Positions 44,226-52,530 of a stretch of DNA of 64,000 nucleotides are shown here, piece after piece. The notes beneath the pieces were generated by a model. The model was given only the letters and a program-made list of their open reading frames with translations. It searched no databases and had not been told where the DNA came from. The stretch spans positions 3,906,001-3,970,000 of the forward strand of contig NZ_CP010271.1 of the NCBI RefSeq assembly GCF_001456355.1, given 5' to 3'. Each line of letters begins with the position of its first letter. Within the stretch, counting starts at the first letter, position 1. Made by a program: the position numbers and the translations under genes. This stretch comes from Mycobacteroides saopaulense. Its GTDB lineage: Bacteria; Actinomycetota; Actinomycetes; Mycobacteriales; Mycobacteriaceae.

Positions 44226-45581
44226 CTAAGAGGCCTGGCGCCCGGCGCTGATCATCTCCTCGCGCGGTACCACTTTGATGCGTTCGCGACCCTGCTCTTC
44301 GCCGAGTGCCACCTCGTGAGCATCGAGCCGCTCCCACTCCTCCCAGGTGGTGTAGTCAATCCCGCTTCCCCGCAGGTGCGCGAATATCGCACCGGGATCG
44401 GAGATTTCGGCGGGTTGGATACCCGGGAGGTCTGCGAGCAGGCTGGCAATCGTCTCGGCGGCATCGGATTTGGTATGCCCGATCAATCCGACGGGCCCCC
44501 GCTTGACCCACCCGGTGACGTAGGTGGACTCGACCGGGATGCCGTCGATATCGAGCACCCGGCCTGCGTCATGCGGGACGACACCGGCGTGGTGGTCGAA
44601 TGGCAGGTCGGCCAGATGCGAGGAGATGTACCCGACCGCGCGATAGACCGCCTGAACCGGCCAGTCGGTGAATTCACCTGTTCCCCTGACCGTCCCGTCG
44701 CCGACGAGCTCGGTGCGTTCGGTGCGCAGGCCCTCCACACTGTCGGTACCCAGCACCGCCGCGGGCGACTGGCACAGGTGGATGTGAATGCGGTGCGGCG
44801 CTCCGGTGGGCTCCTGATCCAGGTACTTCATCATGGTGTCGACGACGAGCTTGGTGGCCTTACTGGAATTGATGGCCAGCTGGCTGCCCTCGTCGATCTC
44901 GAATCCCTCCGGATGCACGATCACGTCCACACTCGGCGAATGCGACAGCTCACGAAACTCCATGGGGCTGAACTTGATCTGCGCAGGGCCGCGCCGCGCG
45001 AAGACGTGCACGTCGGTGGCCTGATTGAGCGCCAGACCCTGGTAGACGTTGGCGGGTATCTCGGTGCCCAGCTGCTCGTCGGCGGGCTTGGCCAGCATGC
45101 GCGCGATATCGAGCGCCACGTTTCCGGCACCGAGGACGGCGACGTTCTTGGCATTCAGGGGCCAATCCCTCGGCACATCCGGGTGACCGTCGTACCAGGA
45201 GACGAAGTCGGCGGCACCGTAGCTTTCCGGAAGATCGATGCCGGGGATGTCGAGTTCGCGATCGGCGCGCGCACCGGTGGAGAAGATCACCGCGTCGTAG
45301 AAGCGCCGCAGATCCGAAAGCTTGATATCCGTGCCGTAGTGCACGTTTCCGATGAATCTGACGGCACCGTTCTCGCCTCGTTCAAATACTCGGCGCAGCG
45401 CCTTGATGATCTCCTTGATGCGCGGATGATCGGGGGCCACGCCGTAGCGCACCAGGCCATACGGCGCCGGCAGCCGGTCAAAGACGTCGACCTGCGCCCG
45501 CTCGTACTCCTTGGTGAGGATGTCGGCGGCGTAAATACCGGCCGGACCTGCGCCGATGACCGCGACTCGGATCTTCCTCAT
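44226..45581 (-). CDS. fprA: NADPH-ferredoxin reductase FprA
   Basis: The 451-residue flavoenzyme passes electrons from NADPH to ferredoxins and so to P450s. The FAD motif GAGPAG lies at residues 10-15, LVRYGVAPDHPRIKEI follows, and the NADP motif GAGNVALDIARM lies near residue 150. The C-terminal GWVKRGPVGLIGHTKSDA is typical of FprA (Rv3106, 456 aa). ATG 45581 is chosen with GGGGATGG upstream. It lies inside the sterol cluster, next to fdxD's likely partners, and an IdeR-like box lies 27 bp upstream (45608-45626). Confidence 0.93.
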   Translation of the reverse strand: MRKIRVAVIGAGPAGIYAADILTKEYERAQVDVFDRLPAPYGLVRYGVAPDHPRIKEIIKALRRVFERGENGAVRFIGNVHYGTDIKLSDLRRFYDAVIFSTGARADRELDIPGIDLPESYGAADFVSWYDGHPDVPRDWPLNAKNVAVLGAGNVALDIARMLAKPADEQLGTEIPANVYQGLALNQATDVHVFARRGPAQIKFSPMEFRELSHSPSVDVIVHPEGFEIDEGSQLAINSSKATKLVVDTMMKYLDQEPTGAPHRIHIHLCQSPAAVLGTDSVEGLRTERTELVGDGTVRGTGEFTDWPVQAVYRAVGYISSHLADLPFDHHAGVVPHDAGRVLDIDGIPVESTYVTGWVKRGPVGLIGHTKSDAAETIASLLADLPGIQPAEISDPGAIFAHLRGSGIDYTTWEEWERLDAHEVALGEEQGRERIKVVPREEMISAGRQAS

Positions 45582-45607
45582 GCCATCCCCTTGTAATTCG
45601 GAAACTA

Positions 45608-45626
45608 TTAGGTAAGGCAAGCCTAA
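45608..45626 (-). promoter_or_regulatory. IdeR/DtxR-type iron box upstream of fprA
   Basis: TTAGGTAAGGCAAGCCTAA matches 16 of 19 bases of the mycobacterial IdeR consensus, TTAGGTTAGGCTAACCTAA, with both half-sites TTAGG and CCTAA intact. It lies 27 bp ahead of the fprA ATG, where repression by iron-loaded IdeR would be expected. Iron control of fprA is inferred. Confidence 0.78.
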
Positions 45627-45703
45627 AAAGATTTCAGAGAGAAGTGGGACGCTCGTACAGAGATCCCCGTCACACCCCGATCGGATGCCAGTAGCCTGGT
45701 CGC

Positions 45704-46192
45704 GTGGTTGTCGCCCTGATCGCGATCGGTGTCGTCGTCGCACTCCCGCTCGTACTGTTCACGCTGGTCGTGGCAGGTATCCGCCTGCGGATACGTCCGA
45801 TTCTCACGGCGATACGCCGGTTCAACCACGCGGTGACCAACCCCAAGATCATGGCCACCGCCGGAACAACCACCACCTCGACCGCCGTGATCCGGCATAT
45901 CGGCCGGCGCAGCGGCCAGGCCTACGAGACGCCGGTCGAAGCCTTCGACGCCGACGGCGACACCGTCCTGATCCTGCTGCCGTACGGGCCGGCCGCCGAC
46001 TGGGTACGCAATGTCACTACCCGGGGTGGCGCCGAGTTGGTACGTGCAGGCCGACAACTCACCCTGACCGACCCACGGGTCGTCCCCACCGCCGACGTAC
46101 GGTCACAGCTCCCAGCAAGGGAGCAGCGGATGCAACGGCTCTTCAACGTCCCCGAATGCCTCCAGCTGACGAAAGCACCGGGACCGGCGTAA
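45704..46192 (+). CDS. Membrane-anchored nitroreductase/deazaflavin-type protein
   Basis: The 162-residue protein has an N-terminal membrane segment (about residues 1-25) followed by a Ddn-like split barrel with GRRSGQAYETPVEAFDADGD and GPAADWVRNVTTRGGAEL. Members bind F420 and reduce quinones or nitro compounds. The GTG start faces fprA across a region with the iron box. Its function is only known at the family level. Confidence 0.8.
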   Translation: MVVALIAIGVVVALPLVLFTLVVAGIRLRIRPILTAIRRFNHAVTNPKIMATAGTTTTSTAVIRHIGRRSGQAYETPVEAFDADGDTVLILLPYGPAADWVRNVTTRGGAELVRAGRQLTLTDPRVVPTADVRSQLPAREQRMQRLFNVPECLQLTKAPGPA

Positions 46193-46197
46193 GCGCG

Positions 46198-46719
46198 CTA
46201 CGTGTCCAAACCGGCCAGGTAACGCTTGCCCAGCTCCTGGTACGCCGCCGGCACGCCCTTGGTCAGGAACTCCGCCGGAGTGCCCGAGATGGGTCCCTTG
46301 ACCTTGGCAGGCGAGCCCATCACGAGCACGTCCTCGGGAATGTGCGTGCCGCCCAGCACCATCGAGCCCGCGGCCACCATGGTGCGGGCTCCGACGGTGC
46401 AACGGTCGAGAACAGTGGCGTGGTTACCGATCAGGACGCCTGCCCCGATCGTCGAGCTGTGCACCAAGCACATGTGTGCGACCGTGGCGCCCTCACCGAT
46501 GTCGACGGGCACGTCCGGGTCACTGTGCAGCACGGAGCCGTCCTGGACGTTGGCACCCGCGCGGATGATGATCGGCGCGTAGTCGGCACGAAGAACCGTG
46601 TTGAACCAGATCGAGGCGCCGGCCTCGACCGTGACATCTCCGACGAGGCAGGCGGTCGGCGCCACAAACGCCTCGGGGTGGACGTTCGGGCTTTTTCCGT
46701 CGAGTGAGTACAAAGGCAT
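46198..46719 (-). CDS. Gamma-carbonic anhydrase family protein (Rv3525c-like)
   Basis: The 173-residue protein is a left-handed beta-helix with hexapeptide repeats: VGDVTVEAGASIWFNTVLRA and later IGEGATVAHMCLVHSSTIGAG, holding the three zinc-ligand histidines (about 68, 85 and 90). It matches Rv3525c in the sterol cluster. It may hydrate CO2 or serve another role. It begins 9 bp before the stop of the small ORF at 46729, forming a likely operon with it. Confidence 0.88.
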   Translation of the reverse strand: MPLYSLDGKSPNVHPEAFVAPTACLVGDVTVEAGASIWFNTVLRADYAPIIIRAGANVQDGSVLHSDPDVPVDIGEGATVAHMCLVHSSTIGAGVLIGNHATVLDRCTVGARTMVAAGSMVLGGTHIPEDVLVMGSPAKVKGPISGTPAEFLTKGVPAAYQELGKRYLAGLDT

Positions 46720-46728
46720 GCGCAGACC

Positions 46729-47055
46729 CTAGCCCGGCAGATTCACCCGCCTATCGGGCAGCAACTGATACAGCTCGACACCCTCCGTCGCCGCGGACAC
46801 ATCGACGGCAAACTGCTCGGCGAACTCGGCCAGCGCTGCCGATTCGTGGGGTGGGACGTCCTCGGAGGCCAGCGGCGTCGGGCCCGGTGCGCGCGCACTG
46901 ATATCGCGCACCGCACGGTTGACACCGGCAAATCCGGTAGCCGATAACGCGGCGGGCCGCGCAACACCGACATCCTCGAGCCAACCGCCCGTGTCGACCT
47001 CCGACGTGCTGTTTGTGCTCGTAACGACCACATTTCTTGCGTCCCCGGGCACCAA
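46729..47055 (-). CDS. Small hypothetical protein divergent from kshA
   Basis: The 108-residue protein is not one I recognise; it has typical high-GC codon use. It reads STSEVDTGGWLEDVGVARPAA early and HESAALAEFAEQFAVDVSAA near residues 70-90, the latter recalling AhpD/carboxymuconolactone decarboxylase proteins, though their CxxC is absent. The start is TTG 47055 or GTG 47052, only 3 to 6 bp from the KstR operator (47059). It would be co-expressed with the gamma-carbonic anhydrase and co-regulated with kshA. Confidence 0.55.
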   Translation of the reverse strand: MVPGDARNVVVTSTNSTSEVDTGGWLEDVGVARPAALSATGFAGVNRAVRDISARAPGPTPLASEDVPPHESAALAEFAEQFAVDVSAATEGVELYQLLPDRRVNLPG

Positions 47056-47058
47056 AAC

Positions 47059-47072
47059 TGTAACATGTTCTA
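47059..47072. promoter_or_regulatory. KstR operator between the small ORF and kshA
   Basis: TGTAACATGTTCTA matches TnnAACnnGTTnnA at all fixed bases. It lies 54 bp upstream of kshA (ATG 47127) and just ahead of the minus-strand small gene at 47055, so it can control both. kshA is a known KstR target. Confidence 0.87.
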
Positions 47073-47126
47073 GTTGGAGAAGGTCGCCACAGCGGCCAGC
47101 ATCGAAACACTGGAGGCAGCCCCGCC

Positions 47127-48326
47127 ATGAGCACAGACACCGCAGGAATCGGCGTTCGCGAGATCGATGTCGGTGAGCTTCCGACGCGTTATGCCCGTGG
47201 CTGGCACTGCCTGGGCGTGGCGGAGTCGTTCAGGGACGGTGAACCCCATGCGATCGACGCGTTCGGCACCAAGCTGGTGGTGTTCGCCGATACCCAGGGC
47301 GATATCAAGGTGCTCGACGGCTACTGCCGCCACATGGGTGGCGATCTGTCGCAGGGCTCCATCAAGGGCGACAATGTCGCCTGCCCGTTCCATGATTGGC
47401 GCTGGGGCGGCGATGGCAAGTGCAAGCTGGTGCCCTACGCCAAACGGACCCCCAAGCTGGCCCGTACTCGCAGTTGGATCACCGACGTCAAAAGCGGTCT
47501 GCTGTTCGTCTGGCACGACGCCGAAGGCAACGGTCCCACCGACGACGTCGAGATCCCGGAGATTCCGGAGTACTCCGACGACGGCTGGACCACCTGGGAC
47601 TGGAACACCATCGTCATCGAGGGGTCCAACTGCCGCGAAATCGTGGACAACGTCACCGACATGGCGCACTTCTACTACATCCACTTCGGATTCCCGACGT
47701 ACTTCAAGAACGTCTTCGAAGGCCACATCGCCTCGCAGTACCTGCGCACCGTCGGGCGCCCCGACGTGCAGCTGGGCGGCTCCTCGCAGTACACCGGCGA
47801 GCAGATCCTGGATTCGGAGGCCTCCTACTTCGGGCCCTCCTTCATGATCAACTGGCTGCACAACAACTACGGCGGCTACAAGGCCGAGTCGATCCTGATC
47901 AACTGCCACTACCCGATCGATCAGAATTCCTTTGTGCTGCAATACGGCGTCATCGTCCAAAAGCCCGCGGGCATGGACGAGAAGATGACCGGCAAGCTCT
48001 CGCGCGCGATGACCAAGGGTGTGGGGCAAGGCTTCCTGCAGGACGTCGAGATCTGGAAGAACAAGACCCGCATCGACAACCCGCTGCTGGTCGAGGAGGA
48101 CGGCGCCGTCTACCAGATGCGCCGCTGGTACTCGCAGTTCTACGTGGACAAGGCCGATGTCACCGCCGAGATGACCGACCGCTTCGAACTTGAAATCGAC
48201 ACCACCAAAGCCAACGAGTTCTGGCACGGCGAAGTCGACGAAAACCTCAAACGCCAGGCCGAGGAGAAGGCTTCCGCAGAAGCTCAAGCCGAGGCCGAAG
48301 CTCCCGCCGAGGCGACGCAAAGCTAG
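47127..48326 (+). CDS. kshA: 3-Ketosteroid 9-alpha-hydroxylase, oxygenase component
   Basis: KshA hydroxylates C9 of androstadienedione-type steroids, which triggers ring-B opening; it is a Rieske non-haem iron oxygenase that needs the KshB reductase. The Rieske ligands are Cys67, His69, Cys86 and His89 (CRH and CPFH), and the mononuclear iron motif is Asp178, His181 and His186 in TDMAHFYYIH. The 399-residue length and neighbours match Rv3526. An acidic Ala/Glu tail ends the protein. No kshB gene is in the window. Confidence 0.95.
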   Translation: MSTDTAGIGVREIDVGELPTRYARGWHCLGVAESFRDGEPHAIDAFGTKLVVFADTQGDIKVLDGYCRHMGGDLSQGSIKGDNVACPFHDWRWGGDGKCKLVPYAKRTPKLARTRSWITDVKSGLLFVWHDAEGNGPTDDVEIPEIPEYSDDGWTTWDWNTIVIEGSNCREIVDNVTDMAHFYYIHFGFPTYFKNVFEGHIASQYLRTVGRPDVQLGGSSQYTGEQILDSEASYFGPSFMINWLHNNYGGYKAESILINCHYPIDQNSFVLQYGVIVQKPAGMDEKMTGKLSRAMTKGVGQGFLQDVEIWKNKTRIDNPLLVEEDGAVYQMRRWYSQFYVDKADVTAEMTDRFELEIDTTKANEFWHGEVDENLKRQAEEKASAEAQAEAEAPAEATQS

Positions 48327-48330
48327 TGCG

Positions 48331-48828
48331 ATGACCGAAGTTTCAGCGAGGTCTTCCTTGACTGAGAAAAATACCAGCCCTCCGAGCGTGGAGGAGCTGG
48401 CTCAGTCGATGCTGGCCTTGCATGGCGCCCACGGGGAAGACGAAGCTCACGGATCCGCTGGATCCGGCAGGCCGAACGGCCAGTGGTCGAAGGCTCCCGC
48501 ATTCGAACACAACCCAGAGCAGGCCGCACTTCTACACGAGGCGACCGAGAGCGACAAACAGCGATATCTGACCTCAGGCCTGCAAGAAGTCGACTGCCGG
48601 TTCTGCCACGGCTCGGTCATGGTGAAGAAGCTCGGCATCAACCACACTGCCGTGCAATGGAATACCGCAGCCTCGGGGCGATGCGCCTTCTTCGCGCAGA
48701 TGCGGGAGGAAGGCGCCAACACGGCGCGGATACGCGGGTGCCCGCGCCTGTCCGACAGCATCGCGCATGCTGTTGCCGAGGGCTGCCTCGACCCGATCTG
48801 CACCGCTCCCCCTCCGGGCGACGGCTGA
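48331..48828 (+). CDS. Cysteine-rich conserved protein, Rv3527-like
   Basis: The 165-residue protein follows kshA by 4 bp and matches Rv3527 in place. It has a low-complexity N-terminus and a C-terminal domain with CRFCHGSVMVKKLG, SGRCAFFAQM, RGCPRLSD and CLDPIC, where the first pair could bind a metal or a cofactor. Its role in steroid catabolism is unknown; a helper for KshA is conceivable. It is surely co-transcribed with kshA. Confidence 0.82.
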   Translation: MTEVSARSSLTEKNTSPPSVEELAQSMLALHGAHGEDEAHGSAGSGRPNGQWSKAPAFEHNPEQAALLHEATESDKQRYLTSGLQEVDCRFCHGSVMVKKLGINHTAVQWNTAASGRCAFFAQMREEGANTARIRGCPRLSDSIAHAVAEGCLDPICTAPPPGDG

Positions 48829-48829
48829 G

Positions 48830-49264
48830 CTAAAGCTCCAGCAGCACGGTCACCGGGCCGTCGTTGACCAGTTCCACCCGCATATGAGCGCCGAACACCC
48901 CGGCCTCCACCTGGGCACCCAGGTTCCGCAAGGCGTCTGCGAACGCCGCGACGAGCGGCTCGGCGACCTCGCCGGGCGCCGCCGCGTTCCATGCCGGACG
49001 TCGCCCCTTCTTGGTGTTGGCGTACAAGGTGAACTGGCTGACCACCAGAATGGGTGCCCCGAGATCCGCCGCGGACTTCTCGTCGTCGAGAATCCTCAAC
49101 TGCCACAACTTCTCGGCGAGCTGAGCAGCCTTCGCCGCATCATCGTCATGGGTGACGCCCACCAGGGCAAGCAAGCCCTGCCCCGCTTTCGGGCGGATCG
49201 CGCCGACCACTTCCCCCTCGACGGTCACGGTCGCGTAGGCAACTCGCTGCACCAGCACACGCAC
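48830..49264 (-). CDS. dtd: D-aminoacyl-tRNA deacylase
   Basis: The 144-residue enzyme removes D-amino acids from mischarged tRNA. Key motifs are [34 protein letters not shown] and the C-terminal [19 protein letters not shown]. It matches Rv1897c. The start is GTG at 49264. The stop lies 1 bp from that of the Rv3527-like gene, which converges on it. It follows the FAD protein gene with no gap and may share its transcript. Confidence 0.93.
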   Translation of the reverse strand: MRVLVQRVAYATVTVEGEVVGAIRPKAGQGLLALVGVTHDDDAAKAAQLAEKLWQLRILDDEKSAADLGAPILVVSQFTLYANTKKGRRPAWNAAAPGEVAEPLVAAFADALRNLGAQVEAGVFGAHMRVELVNDGPVTVLLEL

Positions 49265-49265
49265 G

Positions 49266-50570
49266 CTACGACCCTATCAGCGCCGCCAGGGCGTGCGCCT
49301 GTGCCCTGATTTCGGCGAAGGCTGTTGTCTCCCAGATGTTCCCACGCCGGAGAGGGCCGAGTGTCCATATCGGCGCATTCCCGGGCAGCAGTCTTCCGTC
49401 GGTGTCCGTGTCCAGCCCGAGGTTCAGCGGTCCGGGCCGCGCCAGACCATCGGCAAGCAACTGGCTCCACAACGGATCGGCGCCGGAGGTGACGTCGTAT
49501 CGCGGGCCTGTGCAGTTGATCACCGCACTCACATCCAAGACCTCACTCGTGGAAAGCGTGACCCGAGACCCAGCGTCCGTGGCCTCGGCACCCGTCAGCT
49601 CCGCACGATGAATTCTCAGCTCACCTTCGGCTAGGTAGCCGTCTATCCGAGCGGCCGTCTGCGGAGCCATCCGATGTCGATGAATGTCCCACAGCCTGTG
49701 GTACTTCCGCAGGAACTGCCGGTGTTCGTCGGCGGTCATGGCGGCCCAGAGCTCGGCGGCACGAGGGCGCAGTGCGTCCACGGCCGCACATATGTCGCCA
49801 CCCGTGGCGATCACCTCACGGATGTACCCCACGGAGCGCTGCAGTACCTGACCGTGTTCGGGGACGAAGTCCGGAGCGTCAACCGGCGGCAACGGCTGCG
49901 GTCGATGCACCTTGGGCAGCAGTCCACTTCGCGATATGGCATGGATGACCCGATGTGGCCGGGCCAACGTGCATGCCACATCGACCATGGTGAGTCCGGT
50001 TCCGACCAAGAGCAGATCGCCCTCGCCGGGAAGACCGTCGAGTGCGCCGACACGCCAGGGGTCACCGACGAAAAGCGTGCCGTCACGCAACCAACCTGGT
50101 GCCCATGATGTTCCGGGACCGCTGGGACCCGTAGCCAAGATCGCGGTGTCCGCACGCACACCATCCCCATCGCACAACGCGACCGAGAGCTCGTCGCCCT
50201 GCCGCCTCAGCCCGACGGCCCGAGAATGAATACGGGTCACGCGATCGCCACGCGCGTCCTCGAATGCATCGGACAGGTATTCCCCGAACAGCGCCCGCGG
50301 AACGAAATCCTCGGCGCTCACACCCGGCAGGCCGTTATCGTGCAGCCAGGTCACGAAATCCAGCGGCGCGACGGCGCTGACGCTGAGCTTTCCCGCAGGA
50401 ACATTGAGGAGGTGCCATGGATCGGGTGTACGGTACGGAACTCCAGATCCGGTGCGTGCGTCGGGATCGATCACCGTCACGTGCAAGGCACGCGAATCGT
50501 TGTGCCGCAATAGGTGCAGTGCTGCCATTGTTCCGGCCGCACCCGCCCCTATCACGGCTACCCGGGTCAC
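49266..50570 (-). CDS. YdhS-like FAD/NAD(P)-binding protein
   Basis: The 434-residue flavoprotein has the N-terminal [19 protein letters not shown], the motif [20 protein letters not shown] and [11 protein letters not shown], all diagnostic of the YdhS/NAD_binding_9 family of N-terminal FAD oxidoreductases. The GTG at 50570 overlaps the sulfotransferase stop (GTGA), so translation is coupled to it. M. tuberculosis has an unrelated gene (Rv3528c) at this place. The substrate is unknown; it could oxidise a product of the same operon. Confidence 0.85.
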   Translation of the reverse strand: MTRVAVIGAGAAGTMAALHLLRHNDSRALHVTVIDPDARTGSGVPYRTPDPWHLLNVPAGKLSVSAVAPLDFVTWLHDNGLPGVSAEDFVPRALFGEYLSDAFEDARGDRVTRIHSRAVGLRRQGDELSVALCDGDGVRADTAILATGPSGPGTSWAPGWLRDGTLFVGDPWRVGALDGLPGEGDLLLVGTGLTMVDVACTLARPHRVIHAISRSGLLPKVHRPQPLPPVDAPDFVPEHGQVLQRSVGYIREVIATGGDICAAVDALRPRAAELWAAMTADEHRQFLRKYHRLWDIHRHRMAPQTAARIDGYLAEGELRIHRAELTGAEATDAGSRVTLSTSEVLDVSAVINCTGPRYDVTSGADPLWSQLLADGLARPGPLNLGLDTDTDGRLLPGNAPIWTLGPLRRGNIWETTAFAEIRAQAHALAALIGS

Positions 50571-51730
50571 AGCCCTGCGAAGCGCTCCATCACCGCTTCC
50601 TTGCTCAGCCCGTAATCGGCCAAGGAATAGACGTGCTTCGGTGCACGCGGACCCCTTTGGCTTTCGTCGTTCATCTTCTGCATCTCGACCAGAGCAGACG
50701 CCGACAGTTCCAGCCCGAAGTGCCGGTAGATCGACTCGACCGTGCCGATCGGGTCGGAGATGAAGTCGAAGTAGTCGACATCGCAGAACTGCGCCTCGTC
50801 GTACTTGGTACGCGCGGACTTGAAGGACTCCAGGCCGCGGGCCCAGGTGTCCAGCTGATCGGCCCCCAGGGTCGCTCCGACAAAGGTCTCCGACCAACCT
50901 GCTGTCGCATGCTCGTTGAGCGAGCAGACCGAGGCGATGATGGTTTCGGCGGGGCGGTGCGTCTGGATGACCAGCGCATCCGGATACACCTCCATGAGCG
51001 CATCGAGCGCGAACAGGTGGCTCGGATTCTTGAGCACCCAACGCTTTTCGATGTCGTTGAGTCCGATCAACTGAAGGTTTGACTTGTAGCGCCGGTACGC
51101 CGGTGTCCAATCCTGCCGAGAGAGCCACTGGGCGTATGACGGCACATGGGCAAGACACTCGTAGGAGACCGAGTGCACCGACTGGCGCAACAGCTGCCAG
51201 CATTCCTCGACCTCAGTGGCCGACATGTAGTGCAACCCCATGAACTCCGGGTTTTCCACATGATGTTTCGAGAACTGCGCCTCCAGCTGTTGATACACCG
51301 GATTGCTATCCCAAGTGTCCCGAGCCGGGCGTGGCTGCGGGAAATCGGCTAGCCACATCTCCAGCCCCTGGTGCATCGGGTCGGCGTTGAGCAGGCGGTG
51401 CAGCGCCGTGGTGCCGGTTCGAGGCAGACCGGTGACAAAGATCGGGCGGTCGATGGCGACCTGCGCATAGTCGGGGTGCGCCTTGAAAGCGGCCTCGCTG
51501 AGTAGCCGTGCACCCAATGCGCCGCGCAGGAAAACCCGAGACATCTTGGAACCCAGGGGGGTCAGGCCGGCCTCGCCCTGGTACGAGTCCAACAGGACGC
51601 CAAGGGCCTCGCGGTAGTTGTCGACGGAGCCGTCCCCGAAGTCGTCGAGTCCGATGAGCCGGGTAGCCGACTCGTGCAGATCGTCGACGGTGCCGACGCT
51701 GGTGCGCTCTGCGCTTGATTCAAAGCTCAT
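50567..51730 (-). CDS. PAPS-type sulfotransferase family protein, Rv3529c-like
   Basis: The 387-residue protein has the 5'-phosphosulfate loop FVTGLPRTGTTAL (98-110) and the 3'-phosphate motif RWVLKNPSHLFALDALMEVYPDA, the layout of PAPS-dependent sulfotransferases. It matches Rv3529c. It lies 14 bp after the SDR stop. Its acceptor is unknown; in this context a hydroxylated steroid or a lipid is possible. The PAPS-making genes cysD and cysNC lie about 3 kb away. Confidence 0.88.
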   Translation of the reverse strand: MSFESSAERTSVGTVDDLHESATRLIGLDDFGDGSVDNYREALGVLLDSYQGEAGLTPLGSKMSRVFLRGALGARLLSEAAFKAHPDYAQVAIDRPIFVTGLPRTGTTALHRLLNADPMHQGLEMWLADFPQPRPARDTWDSNPVYQQLEAQFSKHHVENPEFMGLHYMSATEVEECWQLLRQSVHSVSYECLAHVPSYAQWLSRQDWTPAYRRYKSNLQLIGLNDIEKRWVLKNPSHLFALDALMEVYPDALVIQTHRPAETIIASVCSLNEHATAGWSETFVGATLGADQLDTWARGLESFKSARTKYDEAQFCDVDYFDFISDPIGTVESIYRHFGLELSASALVEMQKMNDESQRGPRAPKHVYSLADYGLSKEAVMERFAGL

Positions 51731-51744
51731 GGGAAACTCCTTGG

Positions 51745-52530
51745 CTAGGCGTGGAACTCGCCGCAGTTGACATCGAGGGCCTGGCCGGTGATACCGCTCG
51801 CCAGGTCTGACGCGAGAAACAGCACCGCGTTGGCCACCTCGTCGGTGGTCGGCAATCGCTTCAGGTCGGAATTGGCTGCCGTGTATTCGTAGATCTGCTC
51901 GACGGTGCCGCCGTATTTCTTGGCCTGGTGTTCGAAGTAGCCCTTGAGGTTCTCACCCCACATGTATCCGGGCACAACAGAATTCACGCGGACCCCCTGT
52001 GGCCCCAGCTCGGTGGCCAACGACTGGGACATGGCCAGCAGTGCCGCCTTGGCGATCTTGTAACTGCCATAGCGAACCTGCGAGTGCCGGATGACCATCG
52101 AATTGATGTTGACCACCGAGCCCTTCGCTTGGGCAAGGGATGCGGCCAACTGCTGGGTCAGCCGCAGCGTGCCCACCACGGTGAGCTCGACGCTATCGCG
52201 AATGTGCTGATAGTCCGTCTTCTCCAGGGACTTCATCGAAGGAATGCTGAACGCGTTGTTGACCAGAACGTCGATACTGCCGAAGGTTTCGGTCGCGCGC
52301 TCGACAAGATTGGCGACGCTGTCTTCATCGGTGATATCCGTGGCCACCGCCAGCGCCTTGCGTCCGGAGGCGGTGATCTGCTCGGCCACGTCATCCAGGC
52401 GCGACTGGGTACGCGCCGCGAGAACGACATCCGCACCGGCCTCCGCGAACTTGGTTGCCAGCGCGGCACCCAGGCCCGGACCGATGCCGGATACGACGAC
52501 AACCTTGCCCTCGAAATTCAGGAGACTCAT
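51745..52530 (-). CDS. Short-chain dehydrogenase, Rv3530c-like
   Basis: The 261-residue SDR has GIGPGLGAALATKFAEAGAD, the NAFSIPS motif in place of the usual NNAG loop, and the catalytic Tyr and Lys in YKIAKAAL. It matches Rv3530c in position. The ATG at 52530 overlaps the upstream stop as TGATG. It likely oxidises or reduces a hydroxyl group of a lipid or steroid. The substrate is unknown. Confidence 0.88.
   Translation of the reverse strand: MSLLNFEGKVVVVSGIGPGLGAALATKFAEAGADVVLAARTQSRLDDVAEQITASGRKALAVATDITDEDSVANLVERATETFGSIDVLVNNAFSIPSMKSLEKTDYQHIRDSVELTVVGTLRLTQQLAASLAQAKGSVVNINSMVIRHSQVRYGSYKIAKAALLAMSQSLATELGPQGVRVNSVVPGYMWGENLKGYFEHQAKKYGGTVEQIYEYTAANSDLKRLPTTDEVANAVLFLASDLASGITGQALDVNCGEFHA

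Noticed and set aside
44316..45596. A 426-codon plus-strand open frame
   Set aside because: It is antisense to fprA, which has all expected FAD and NADP motifs.
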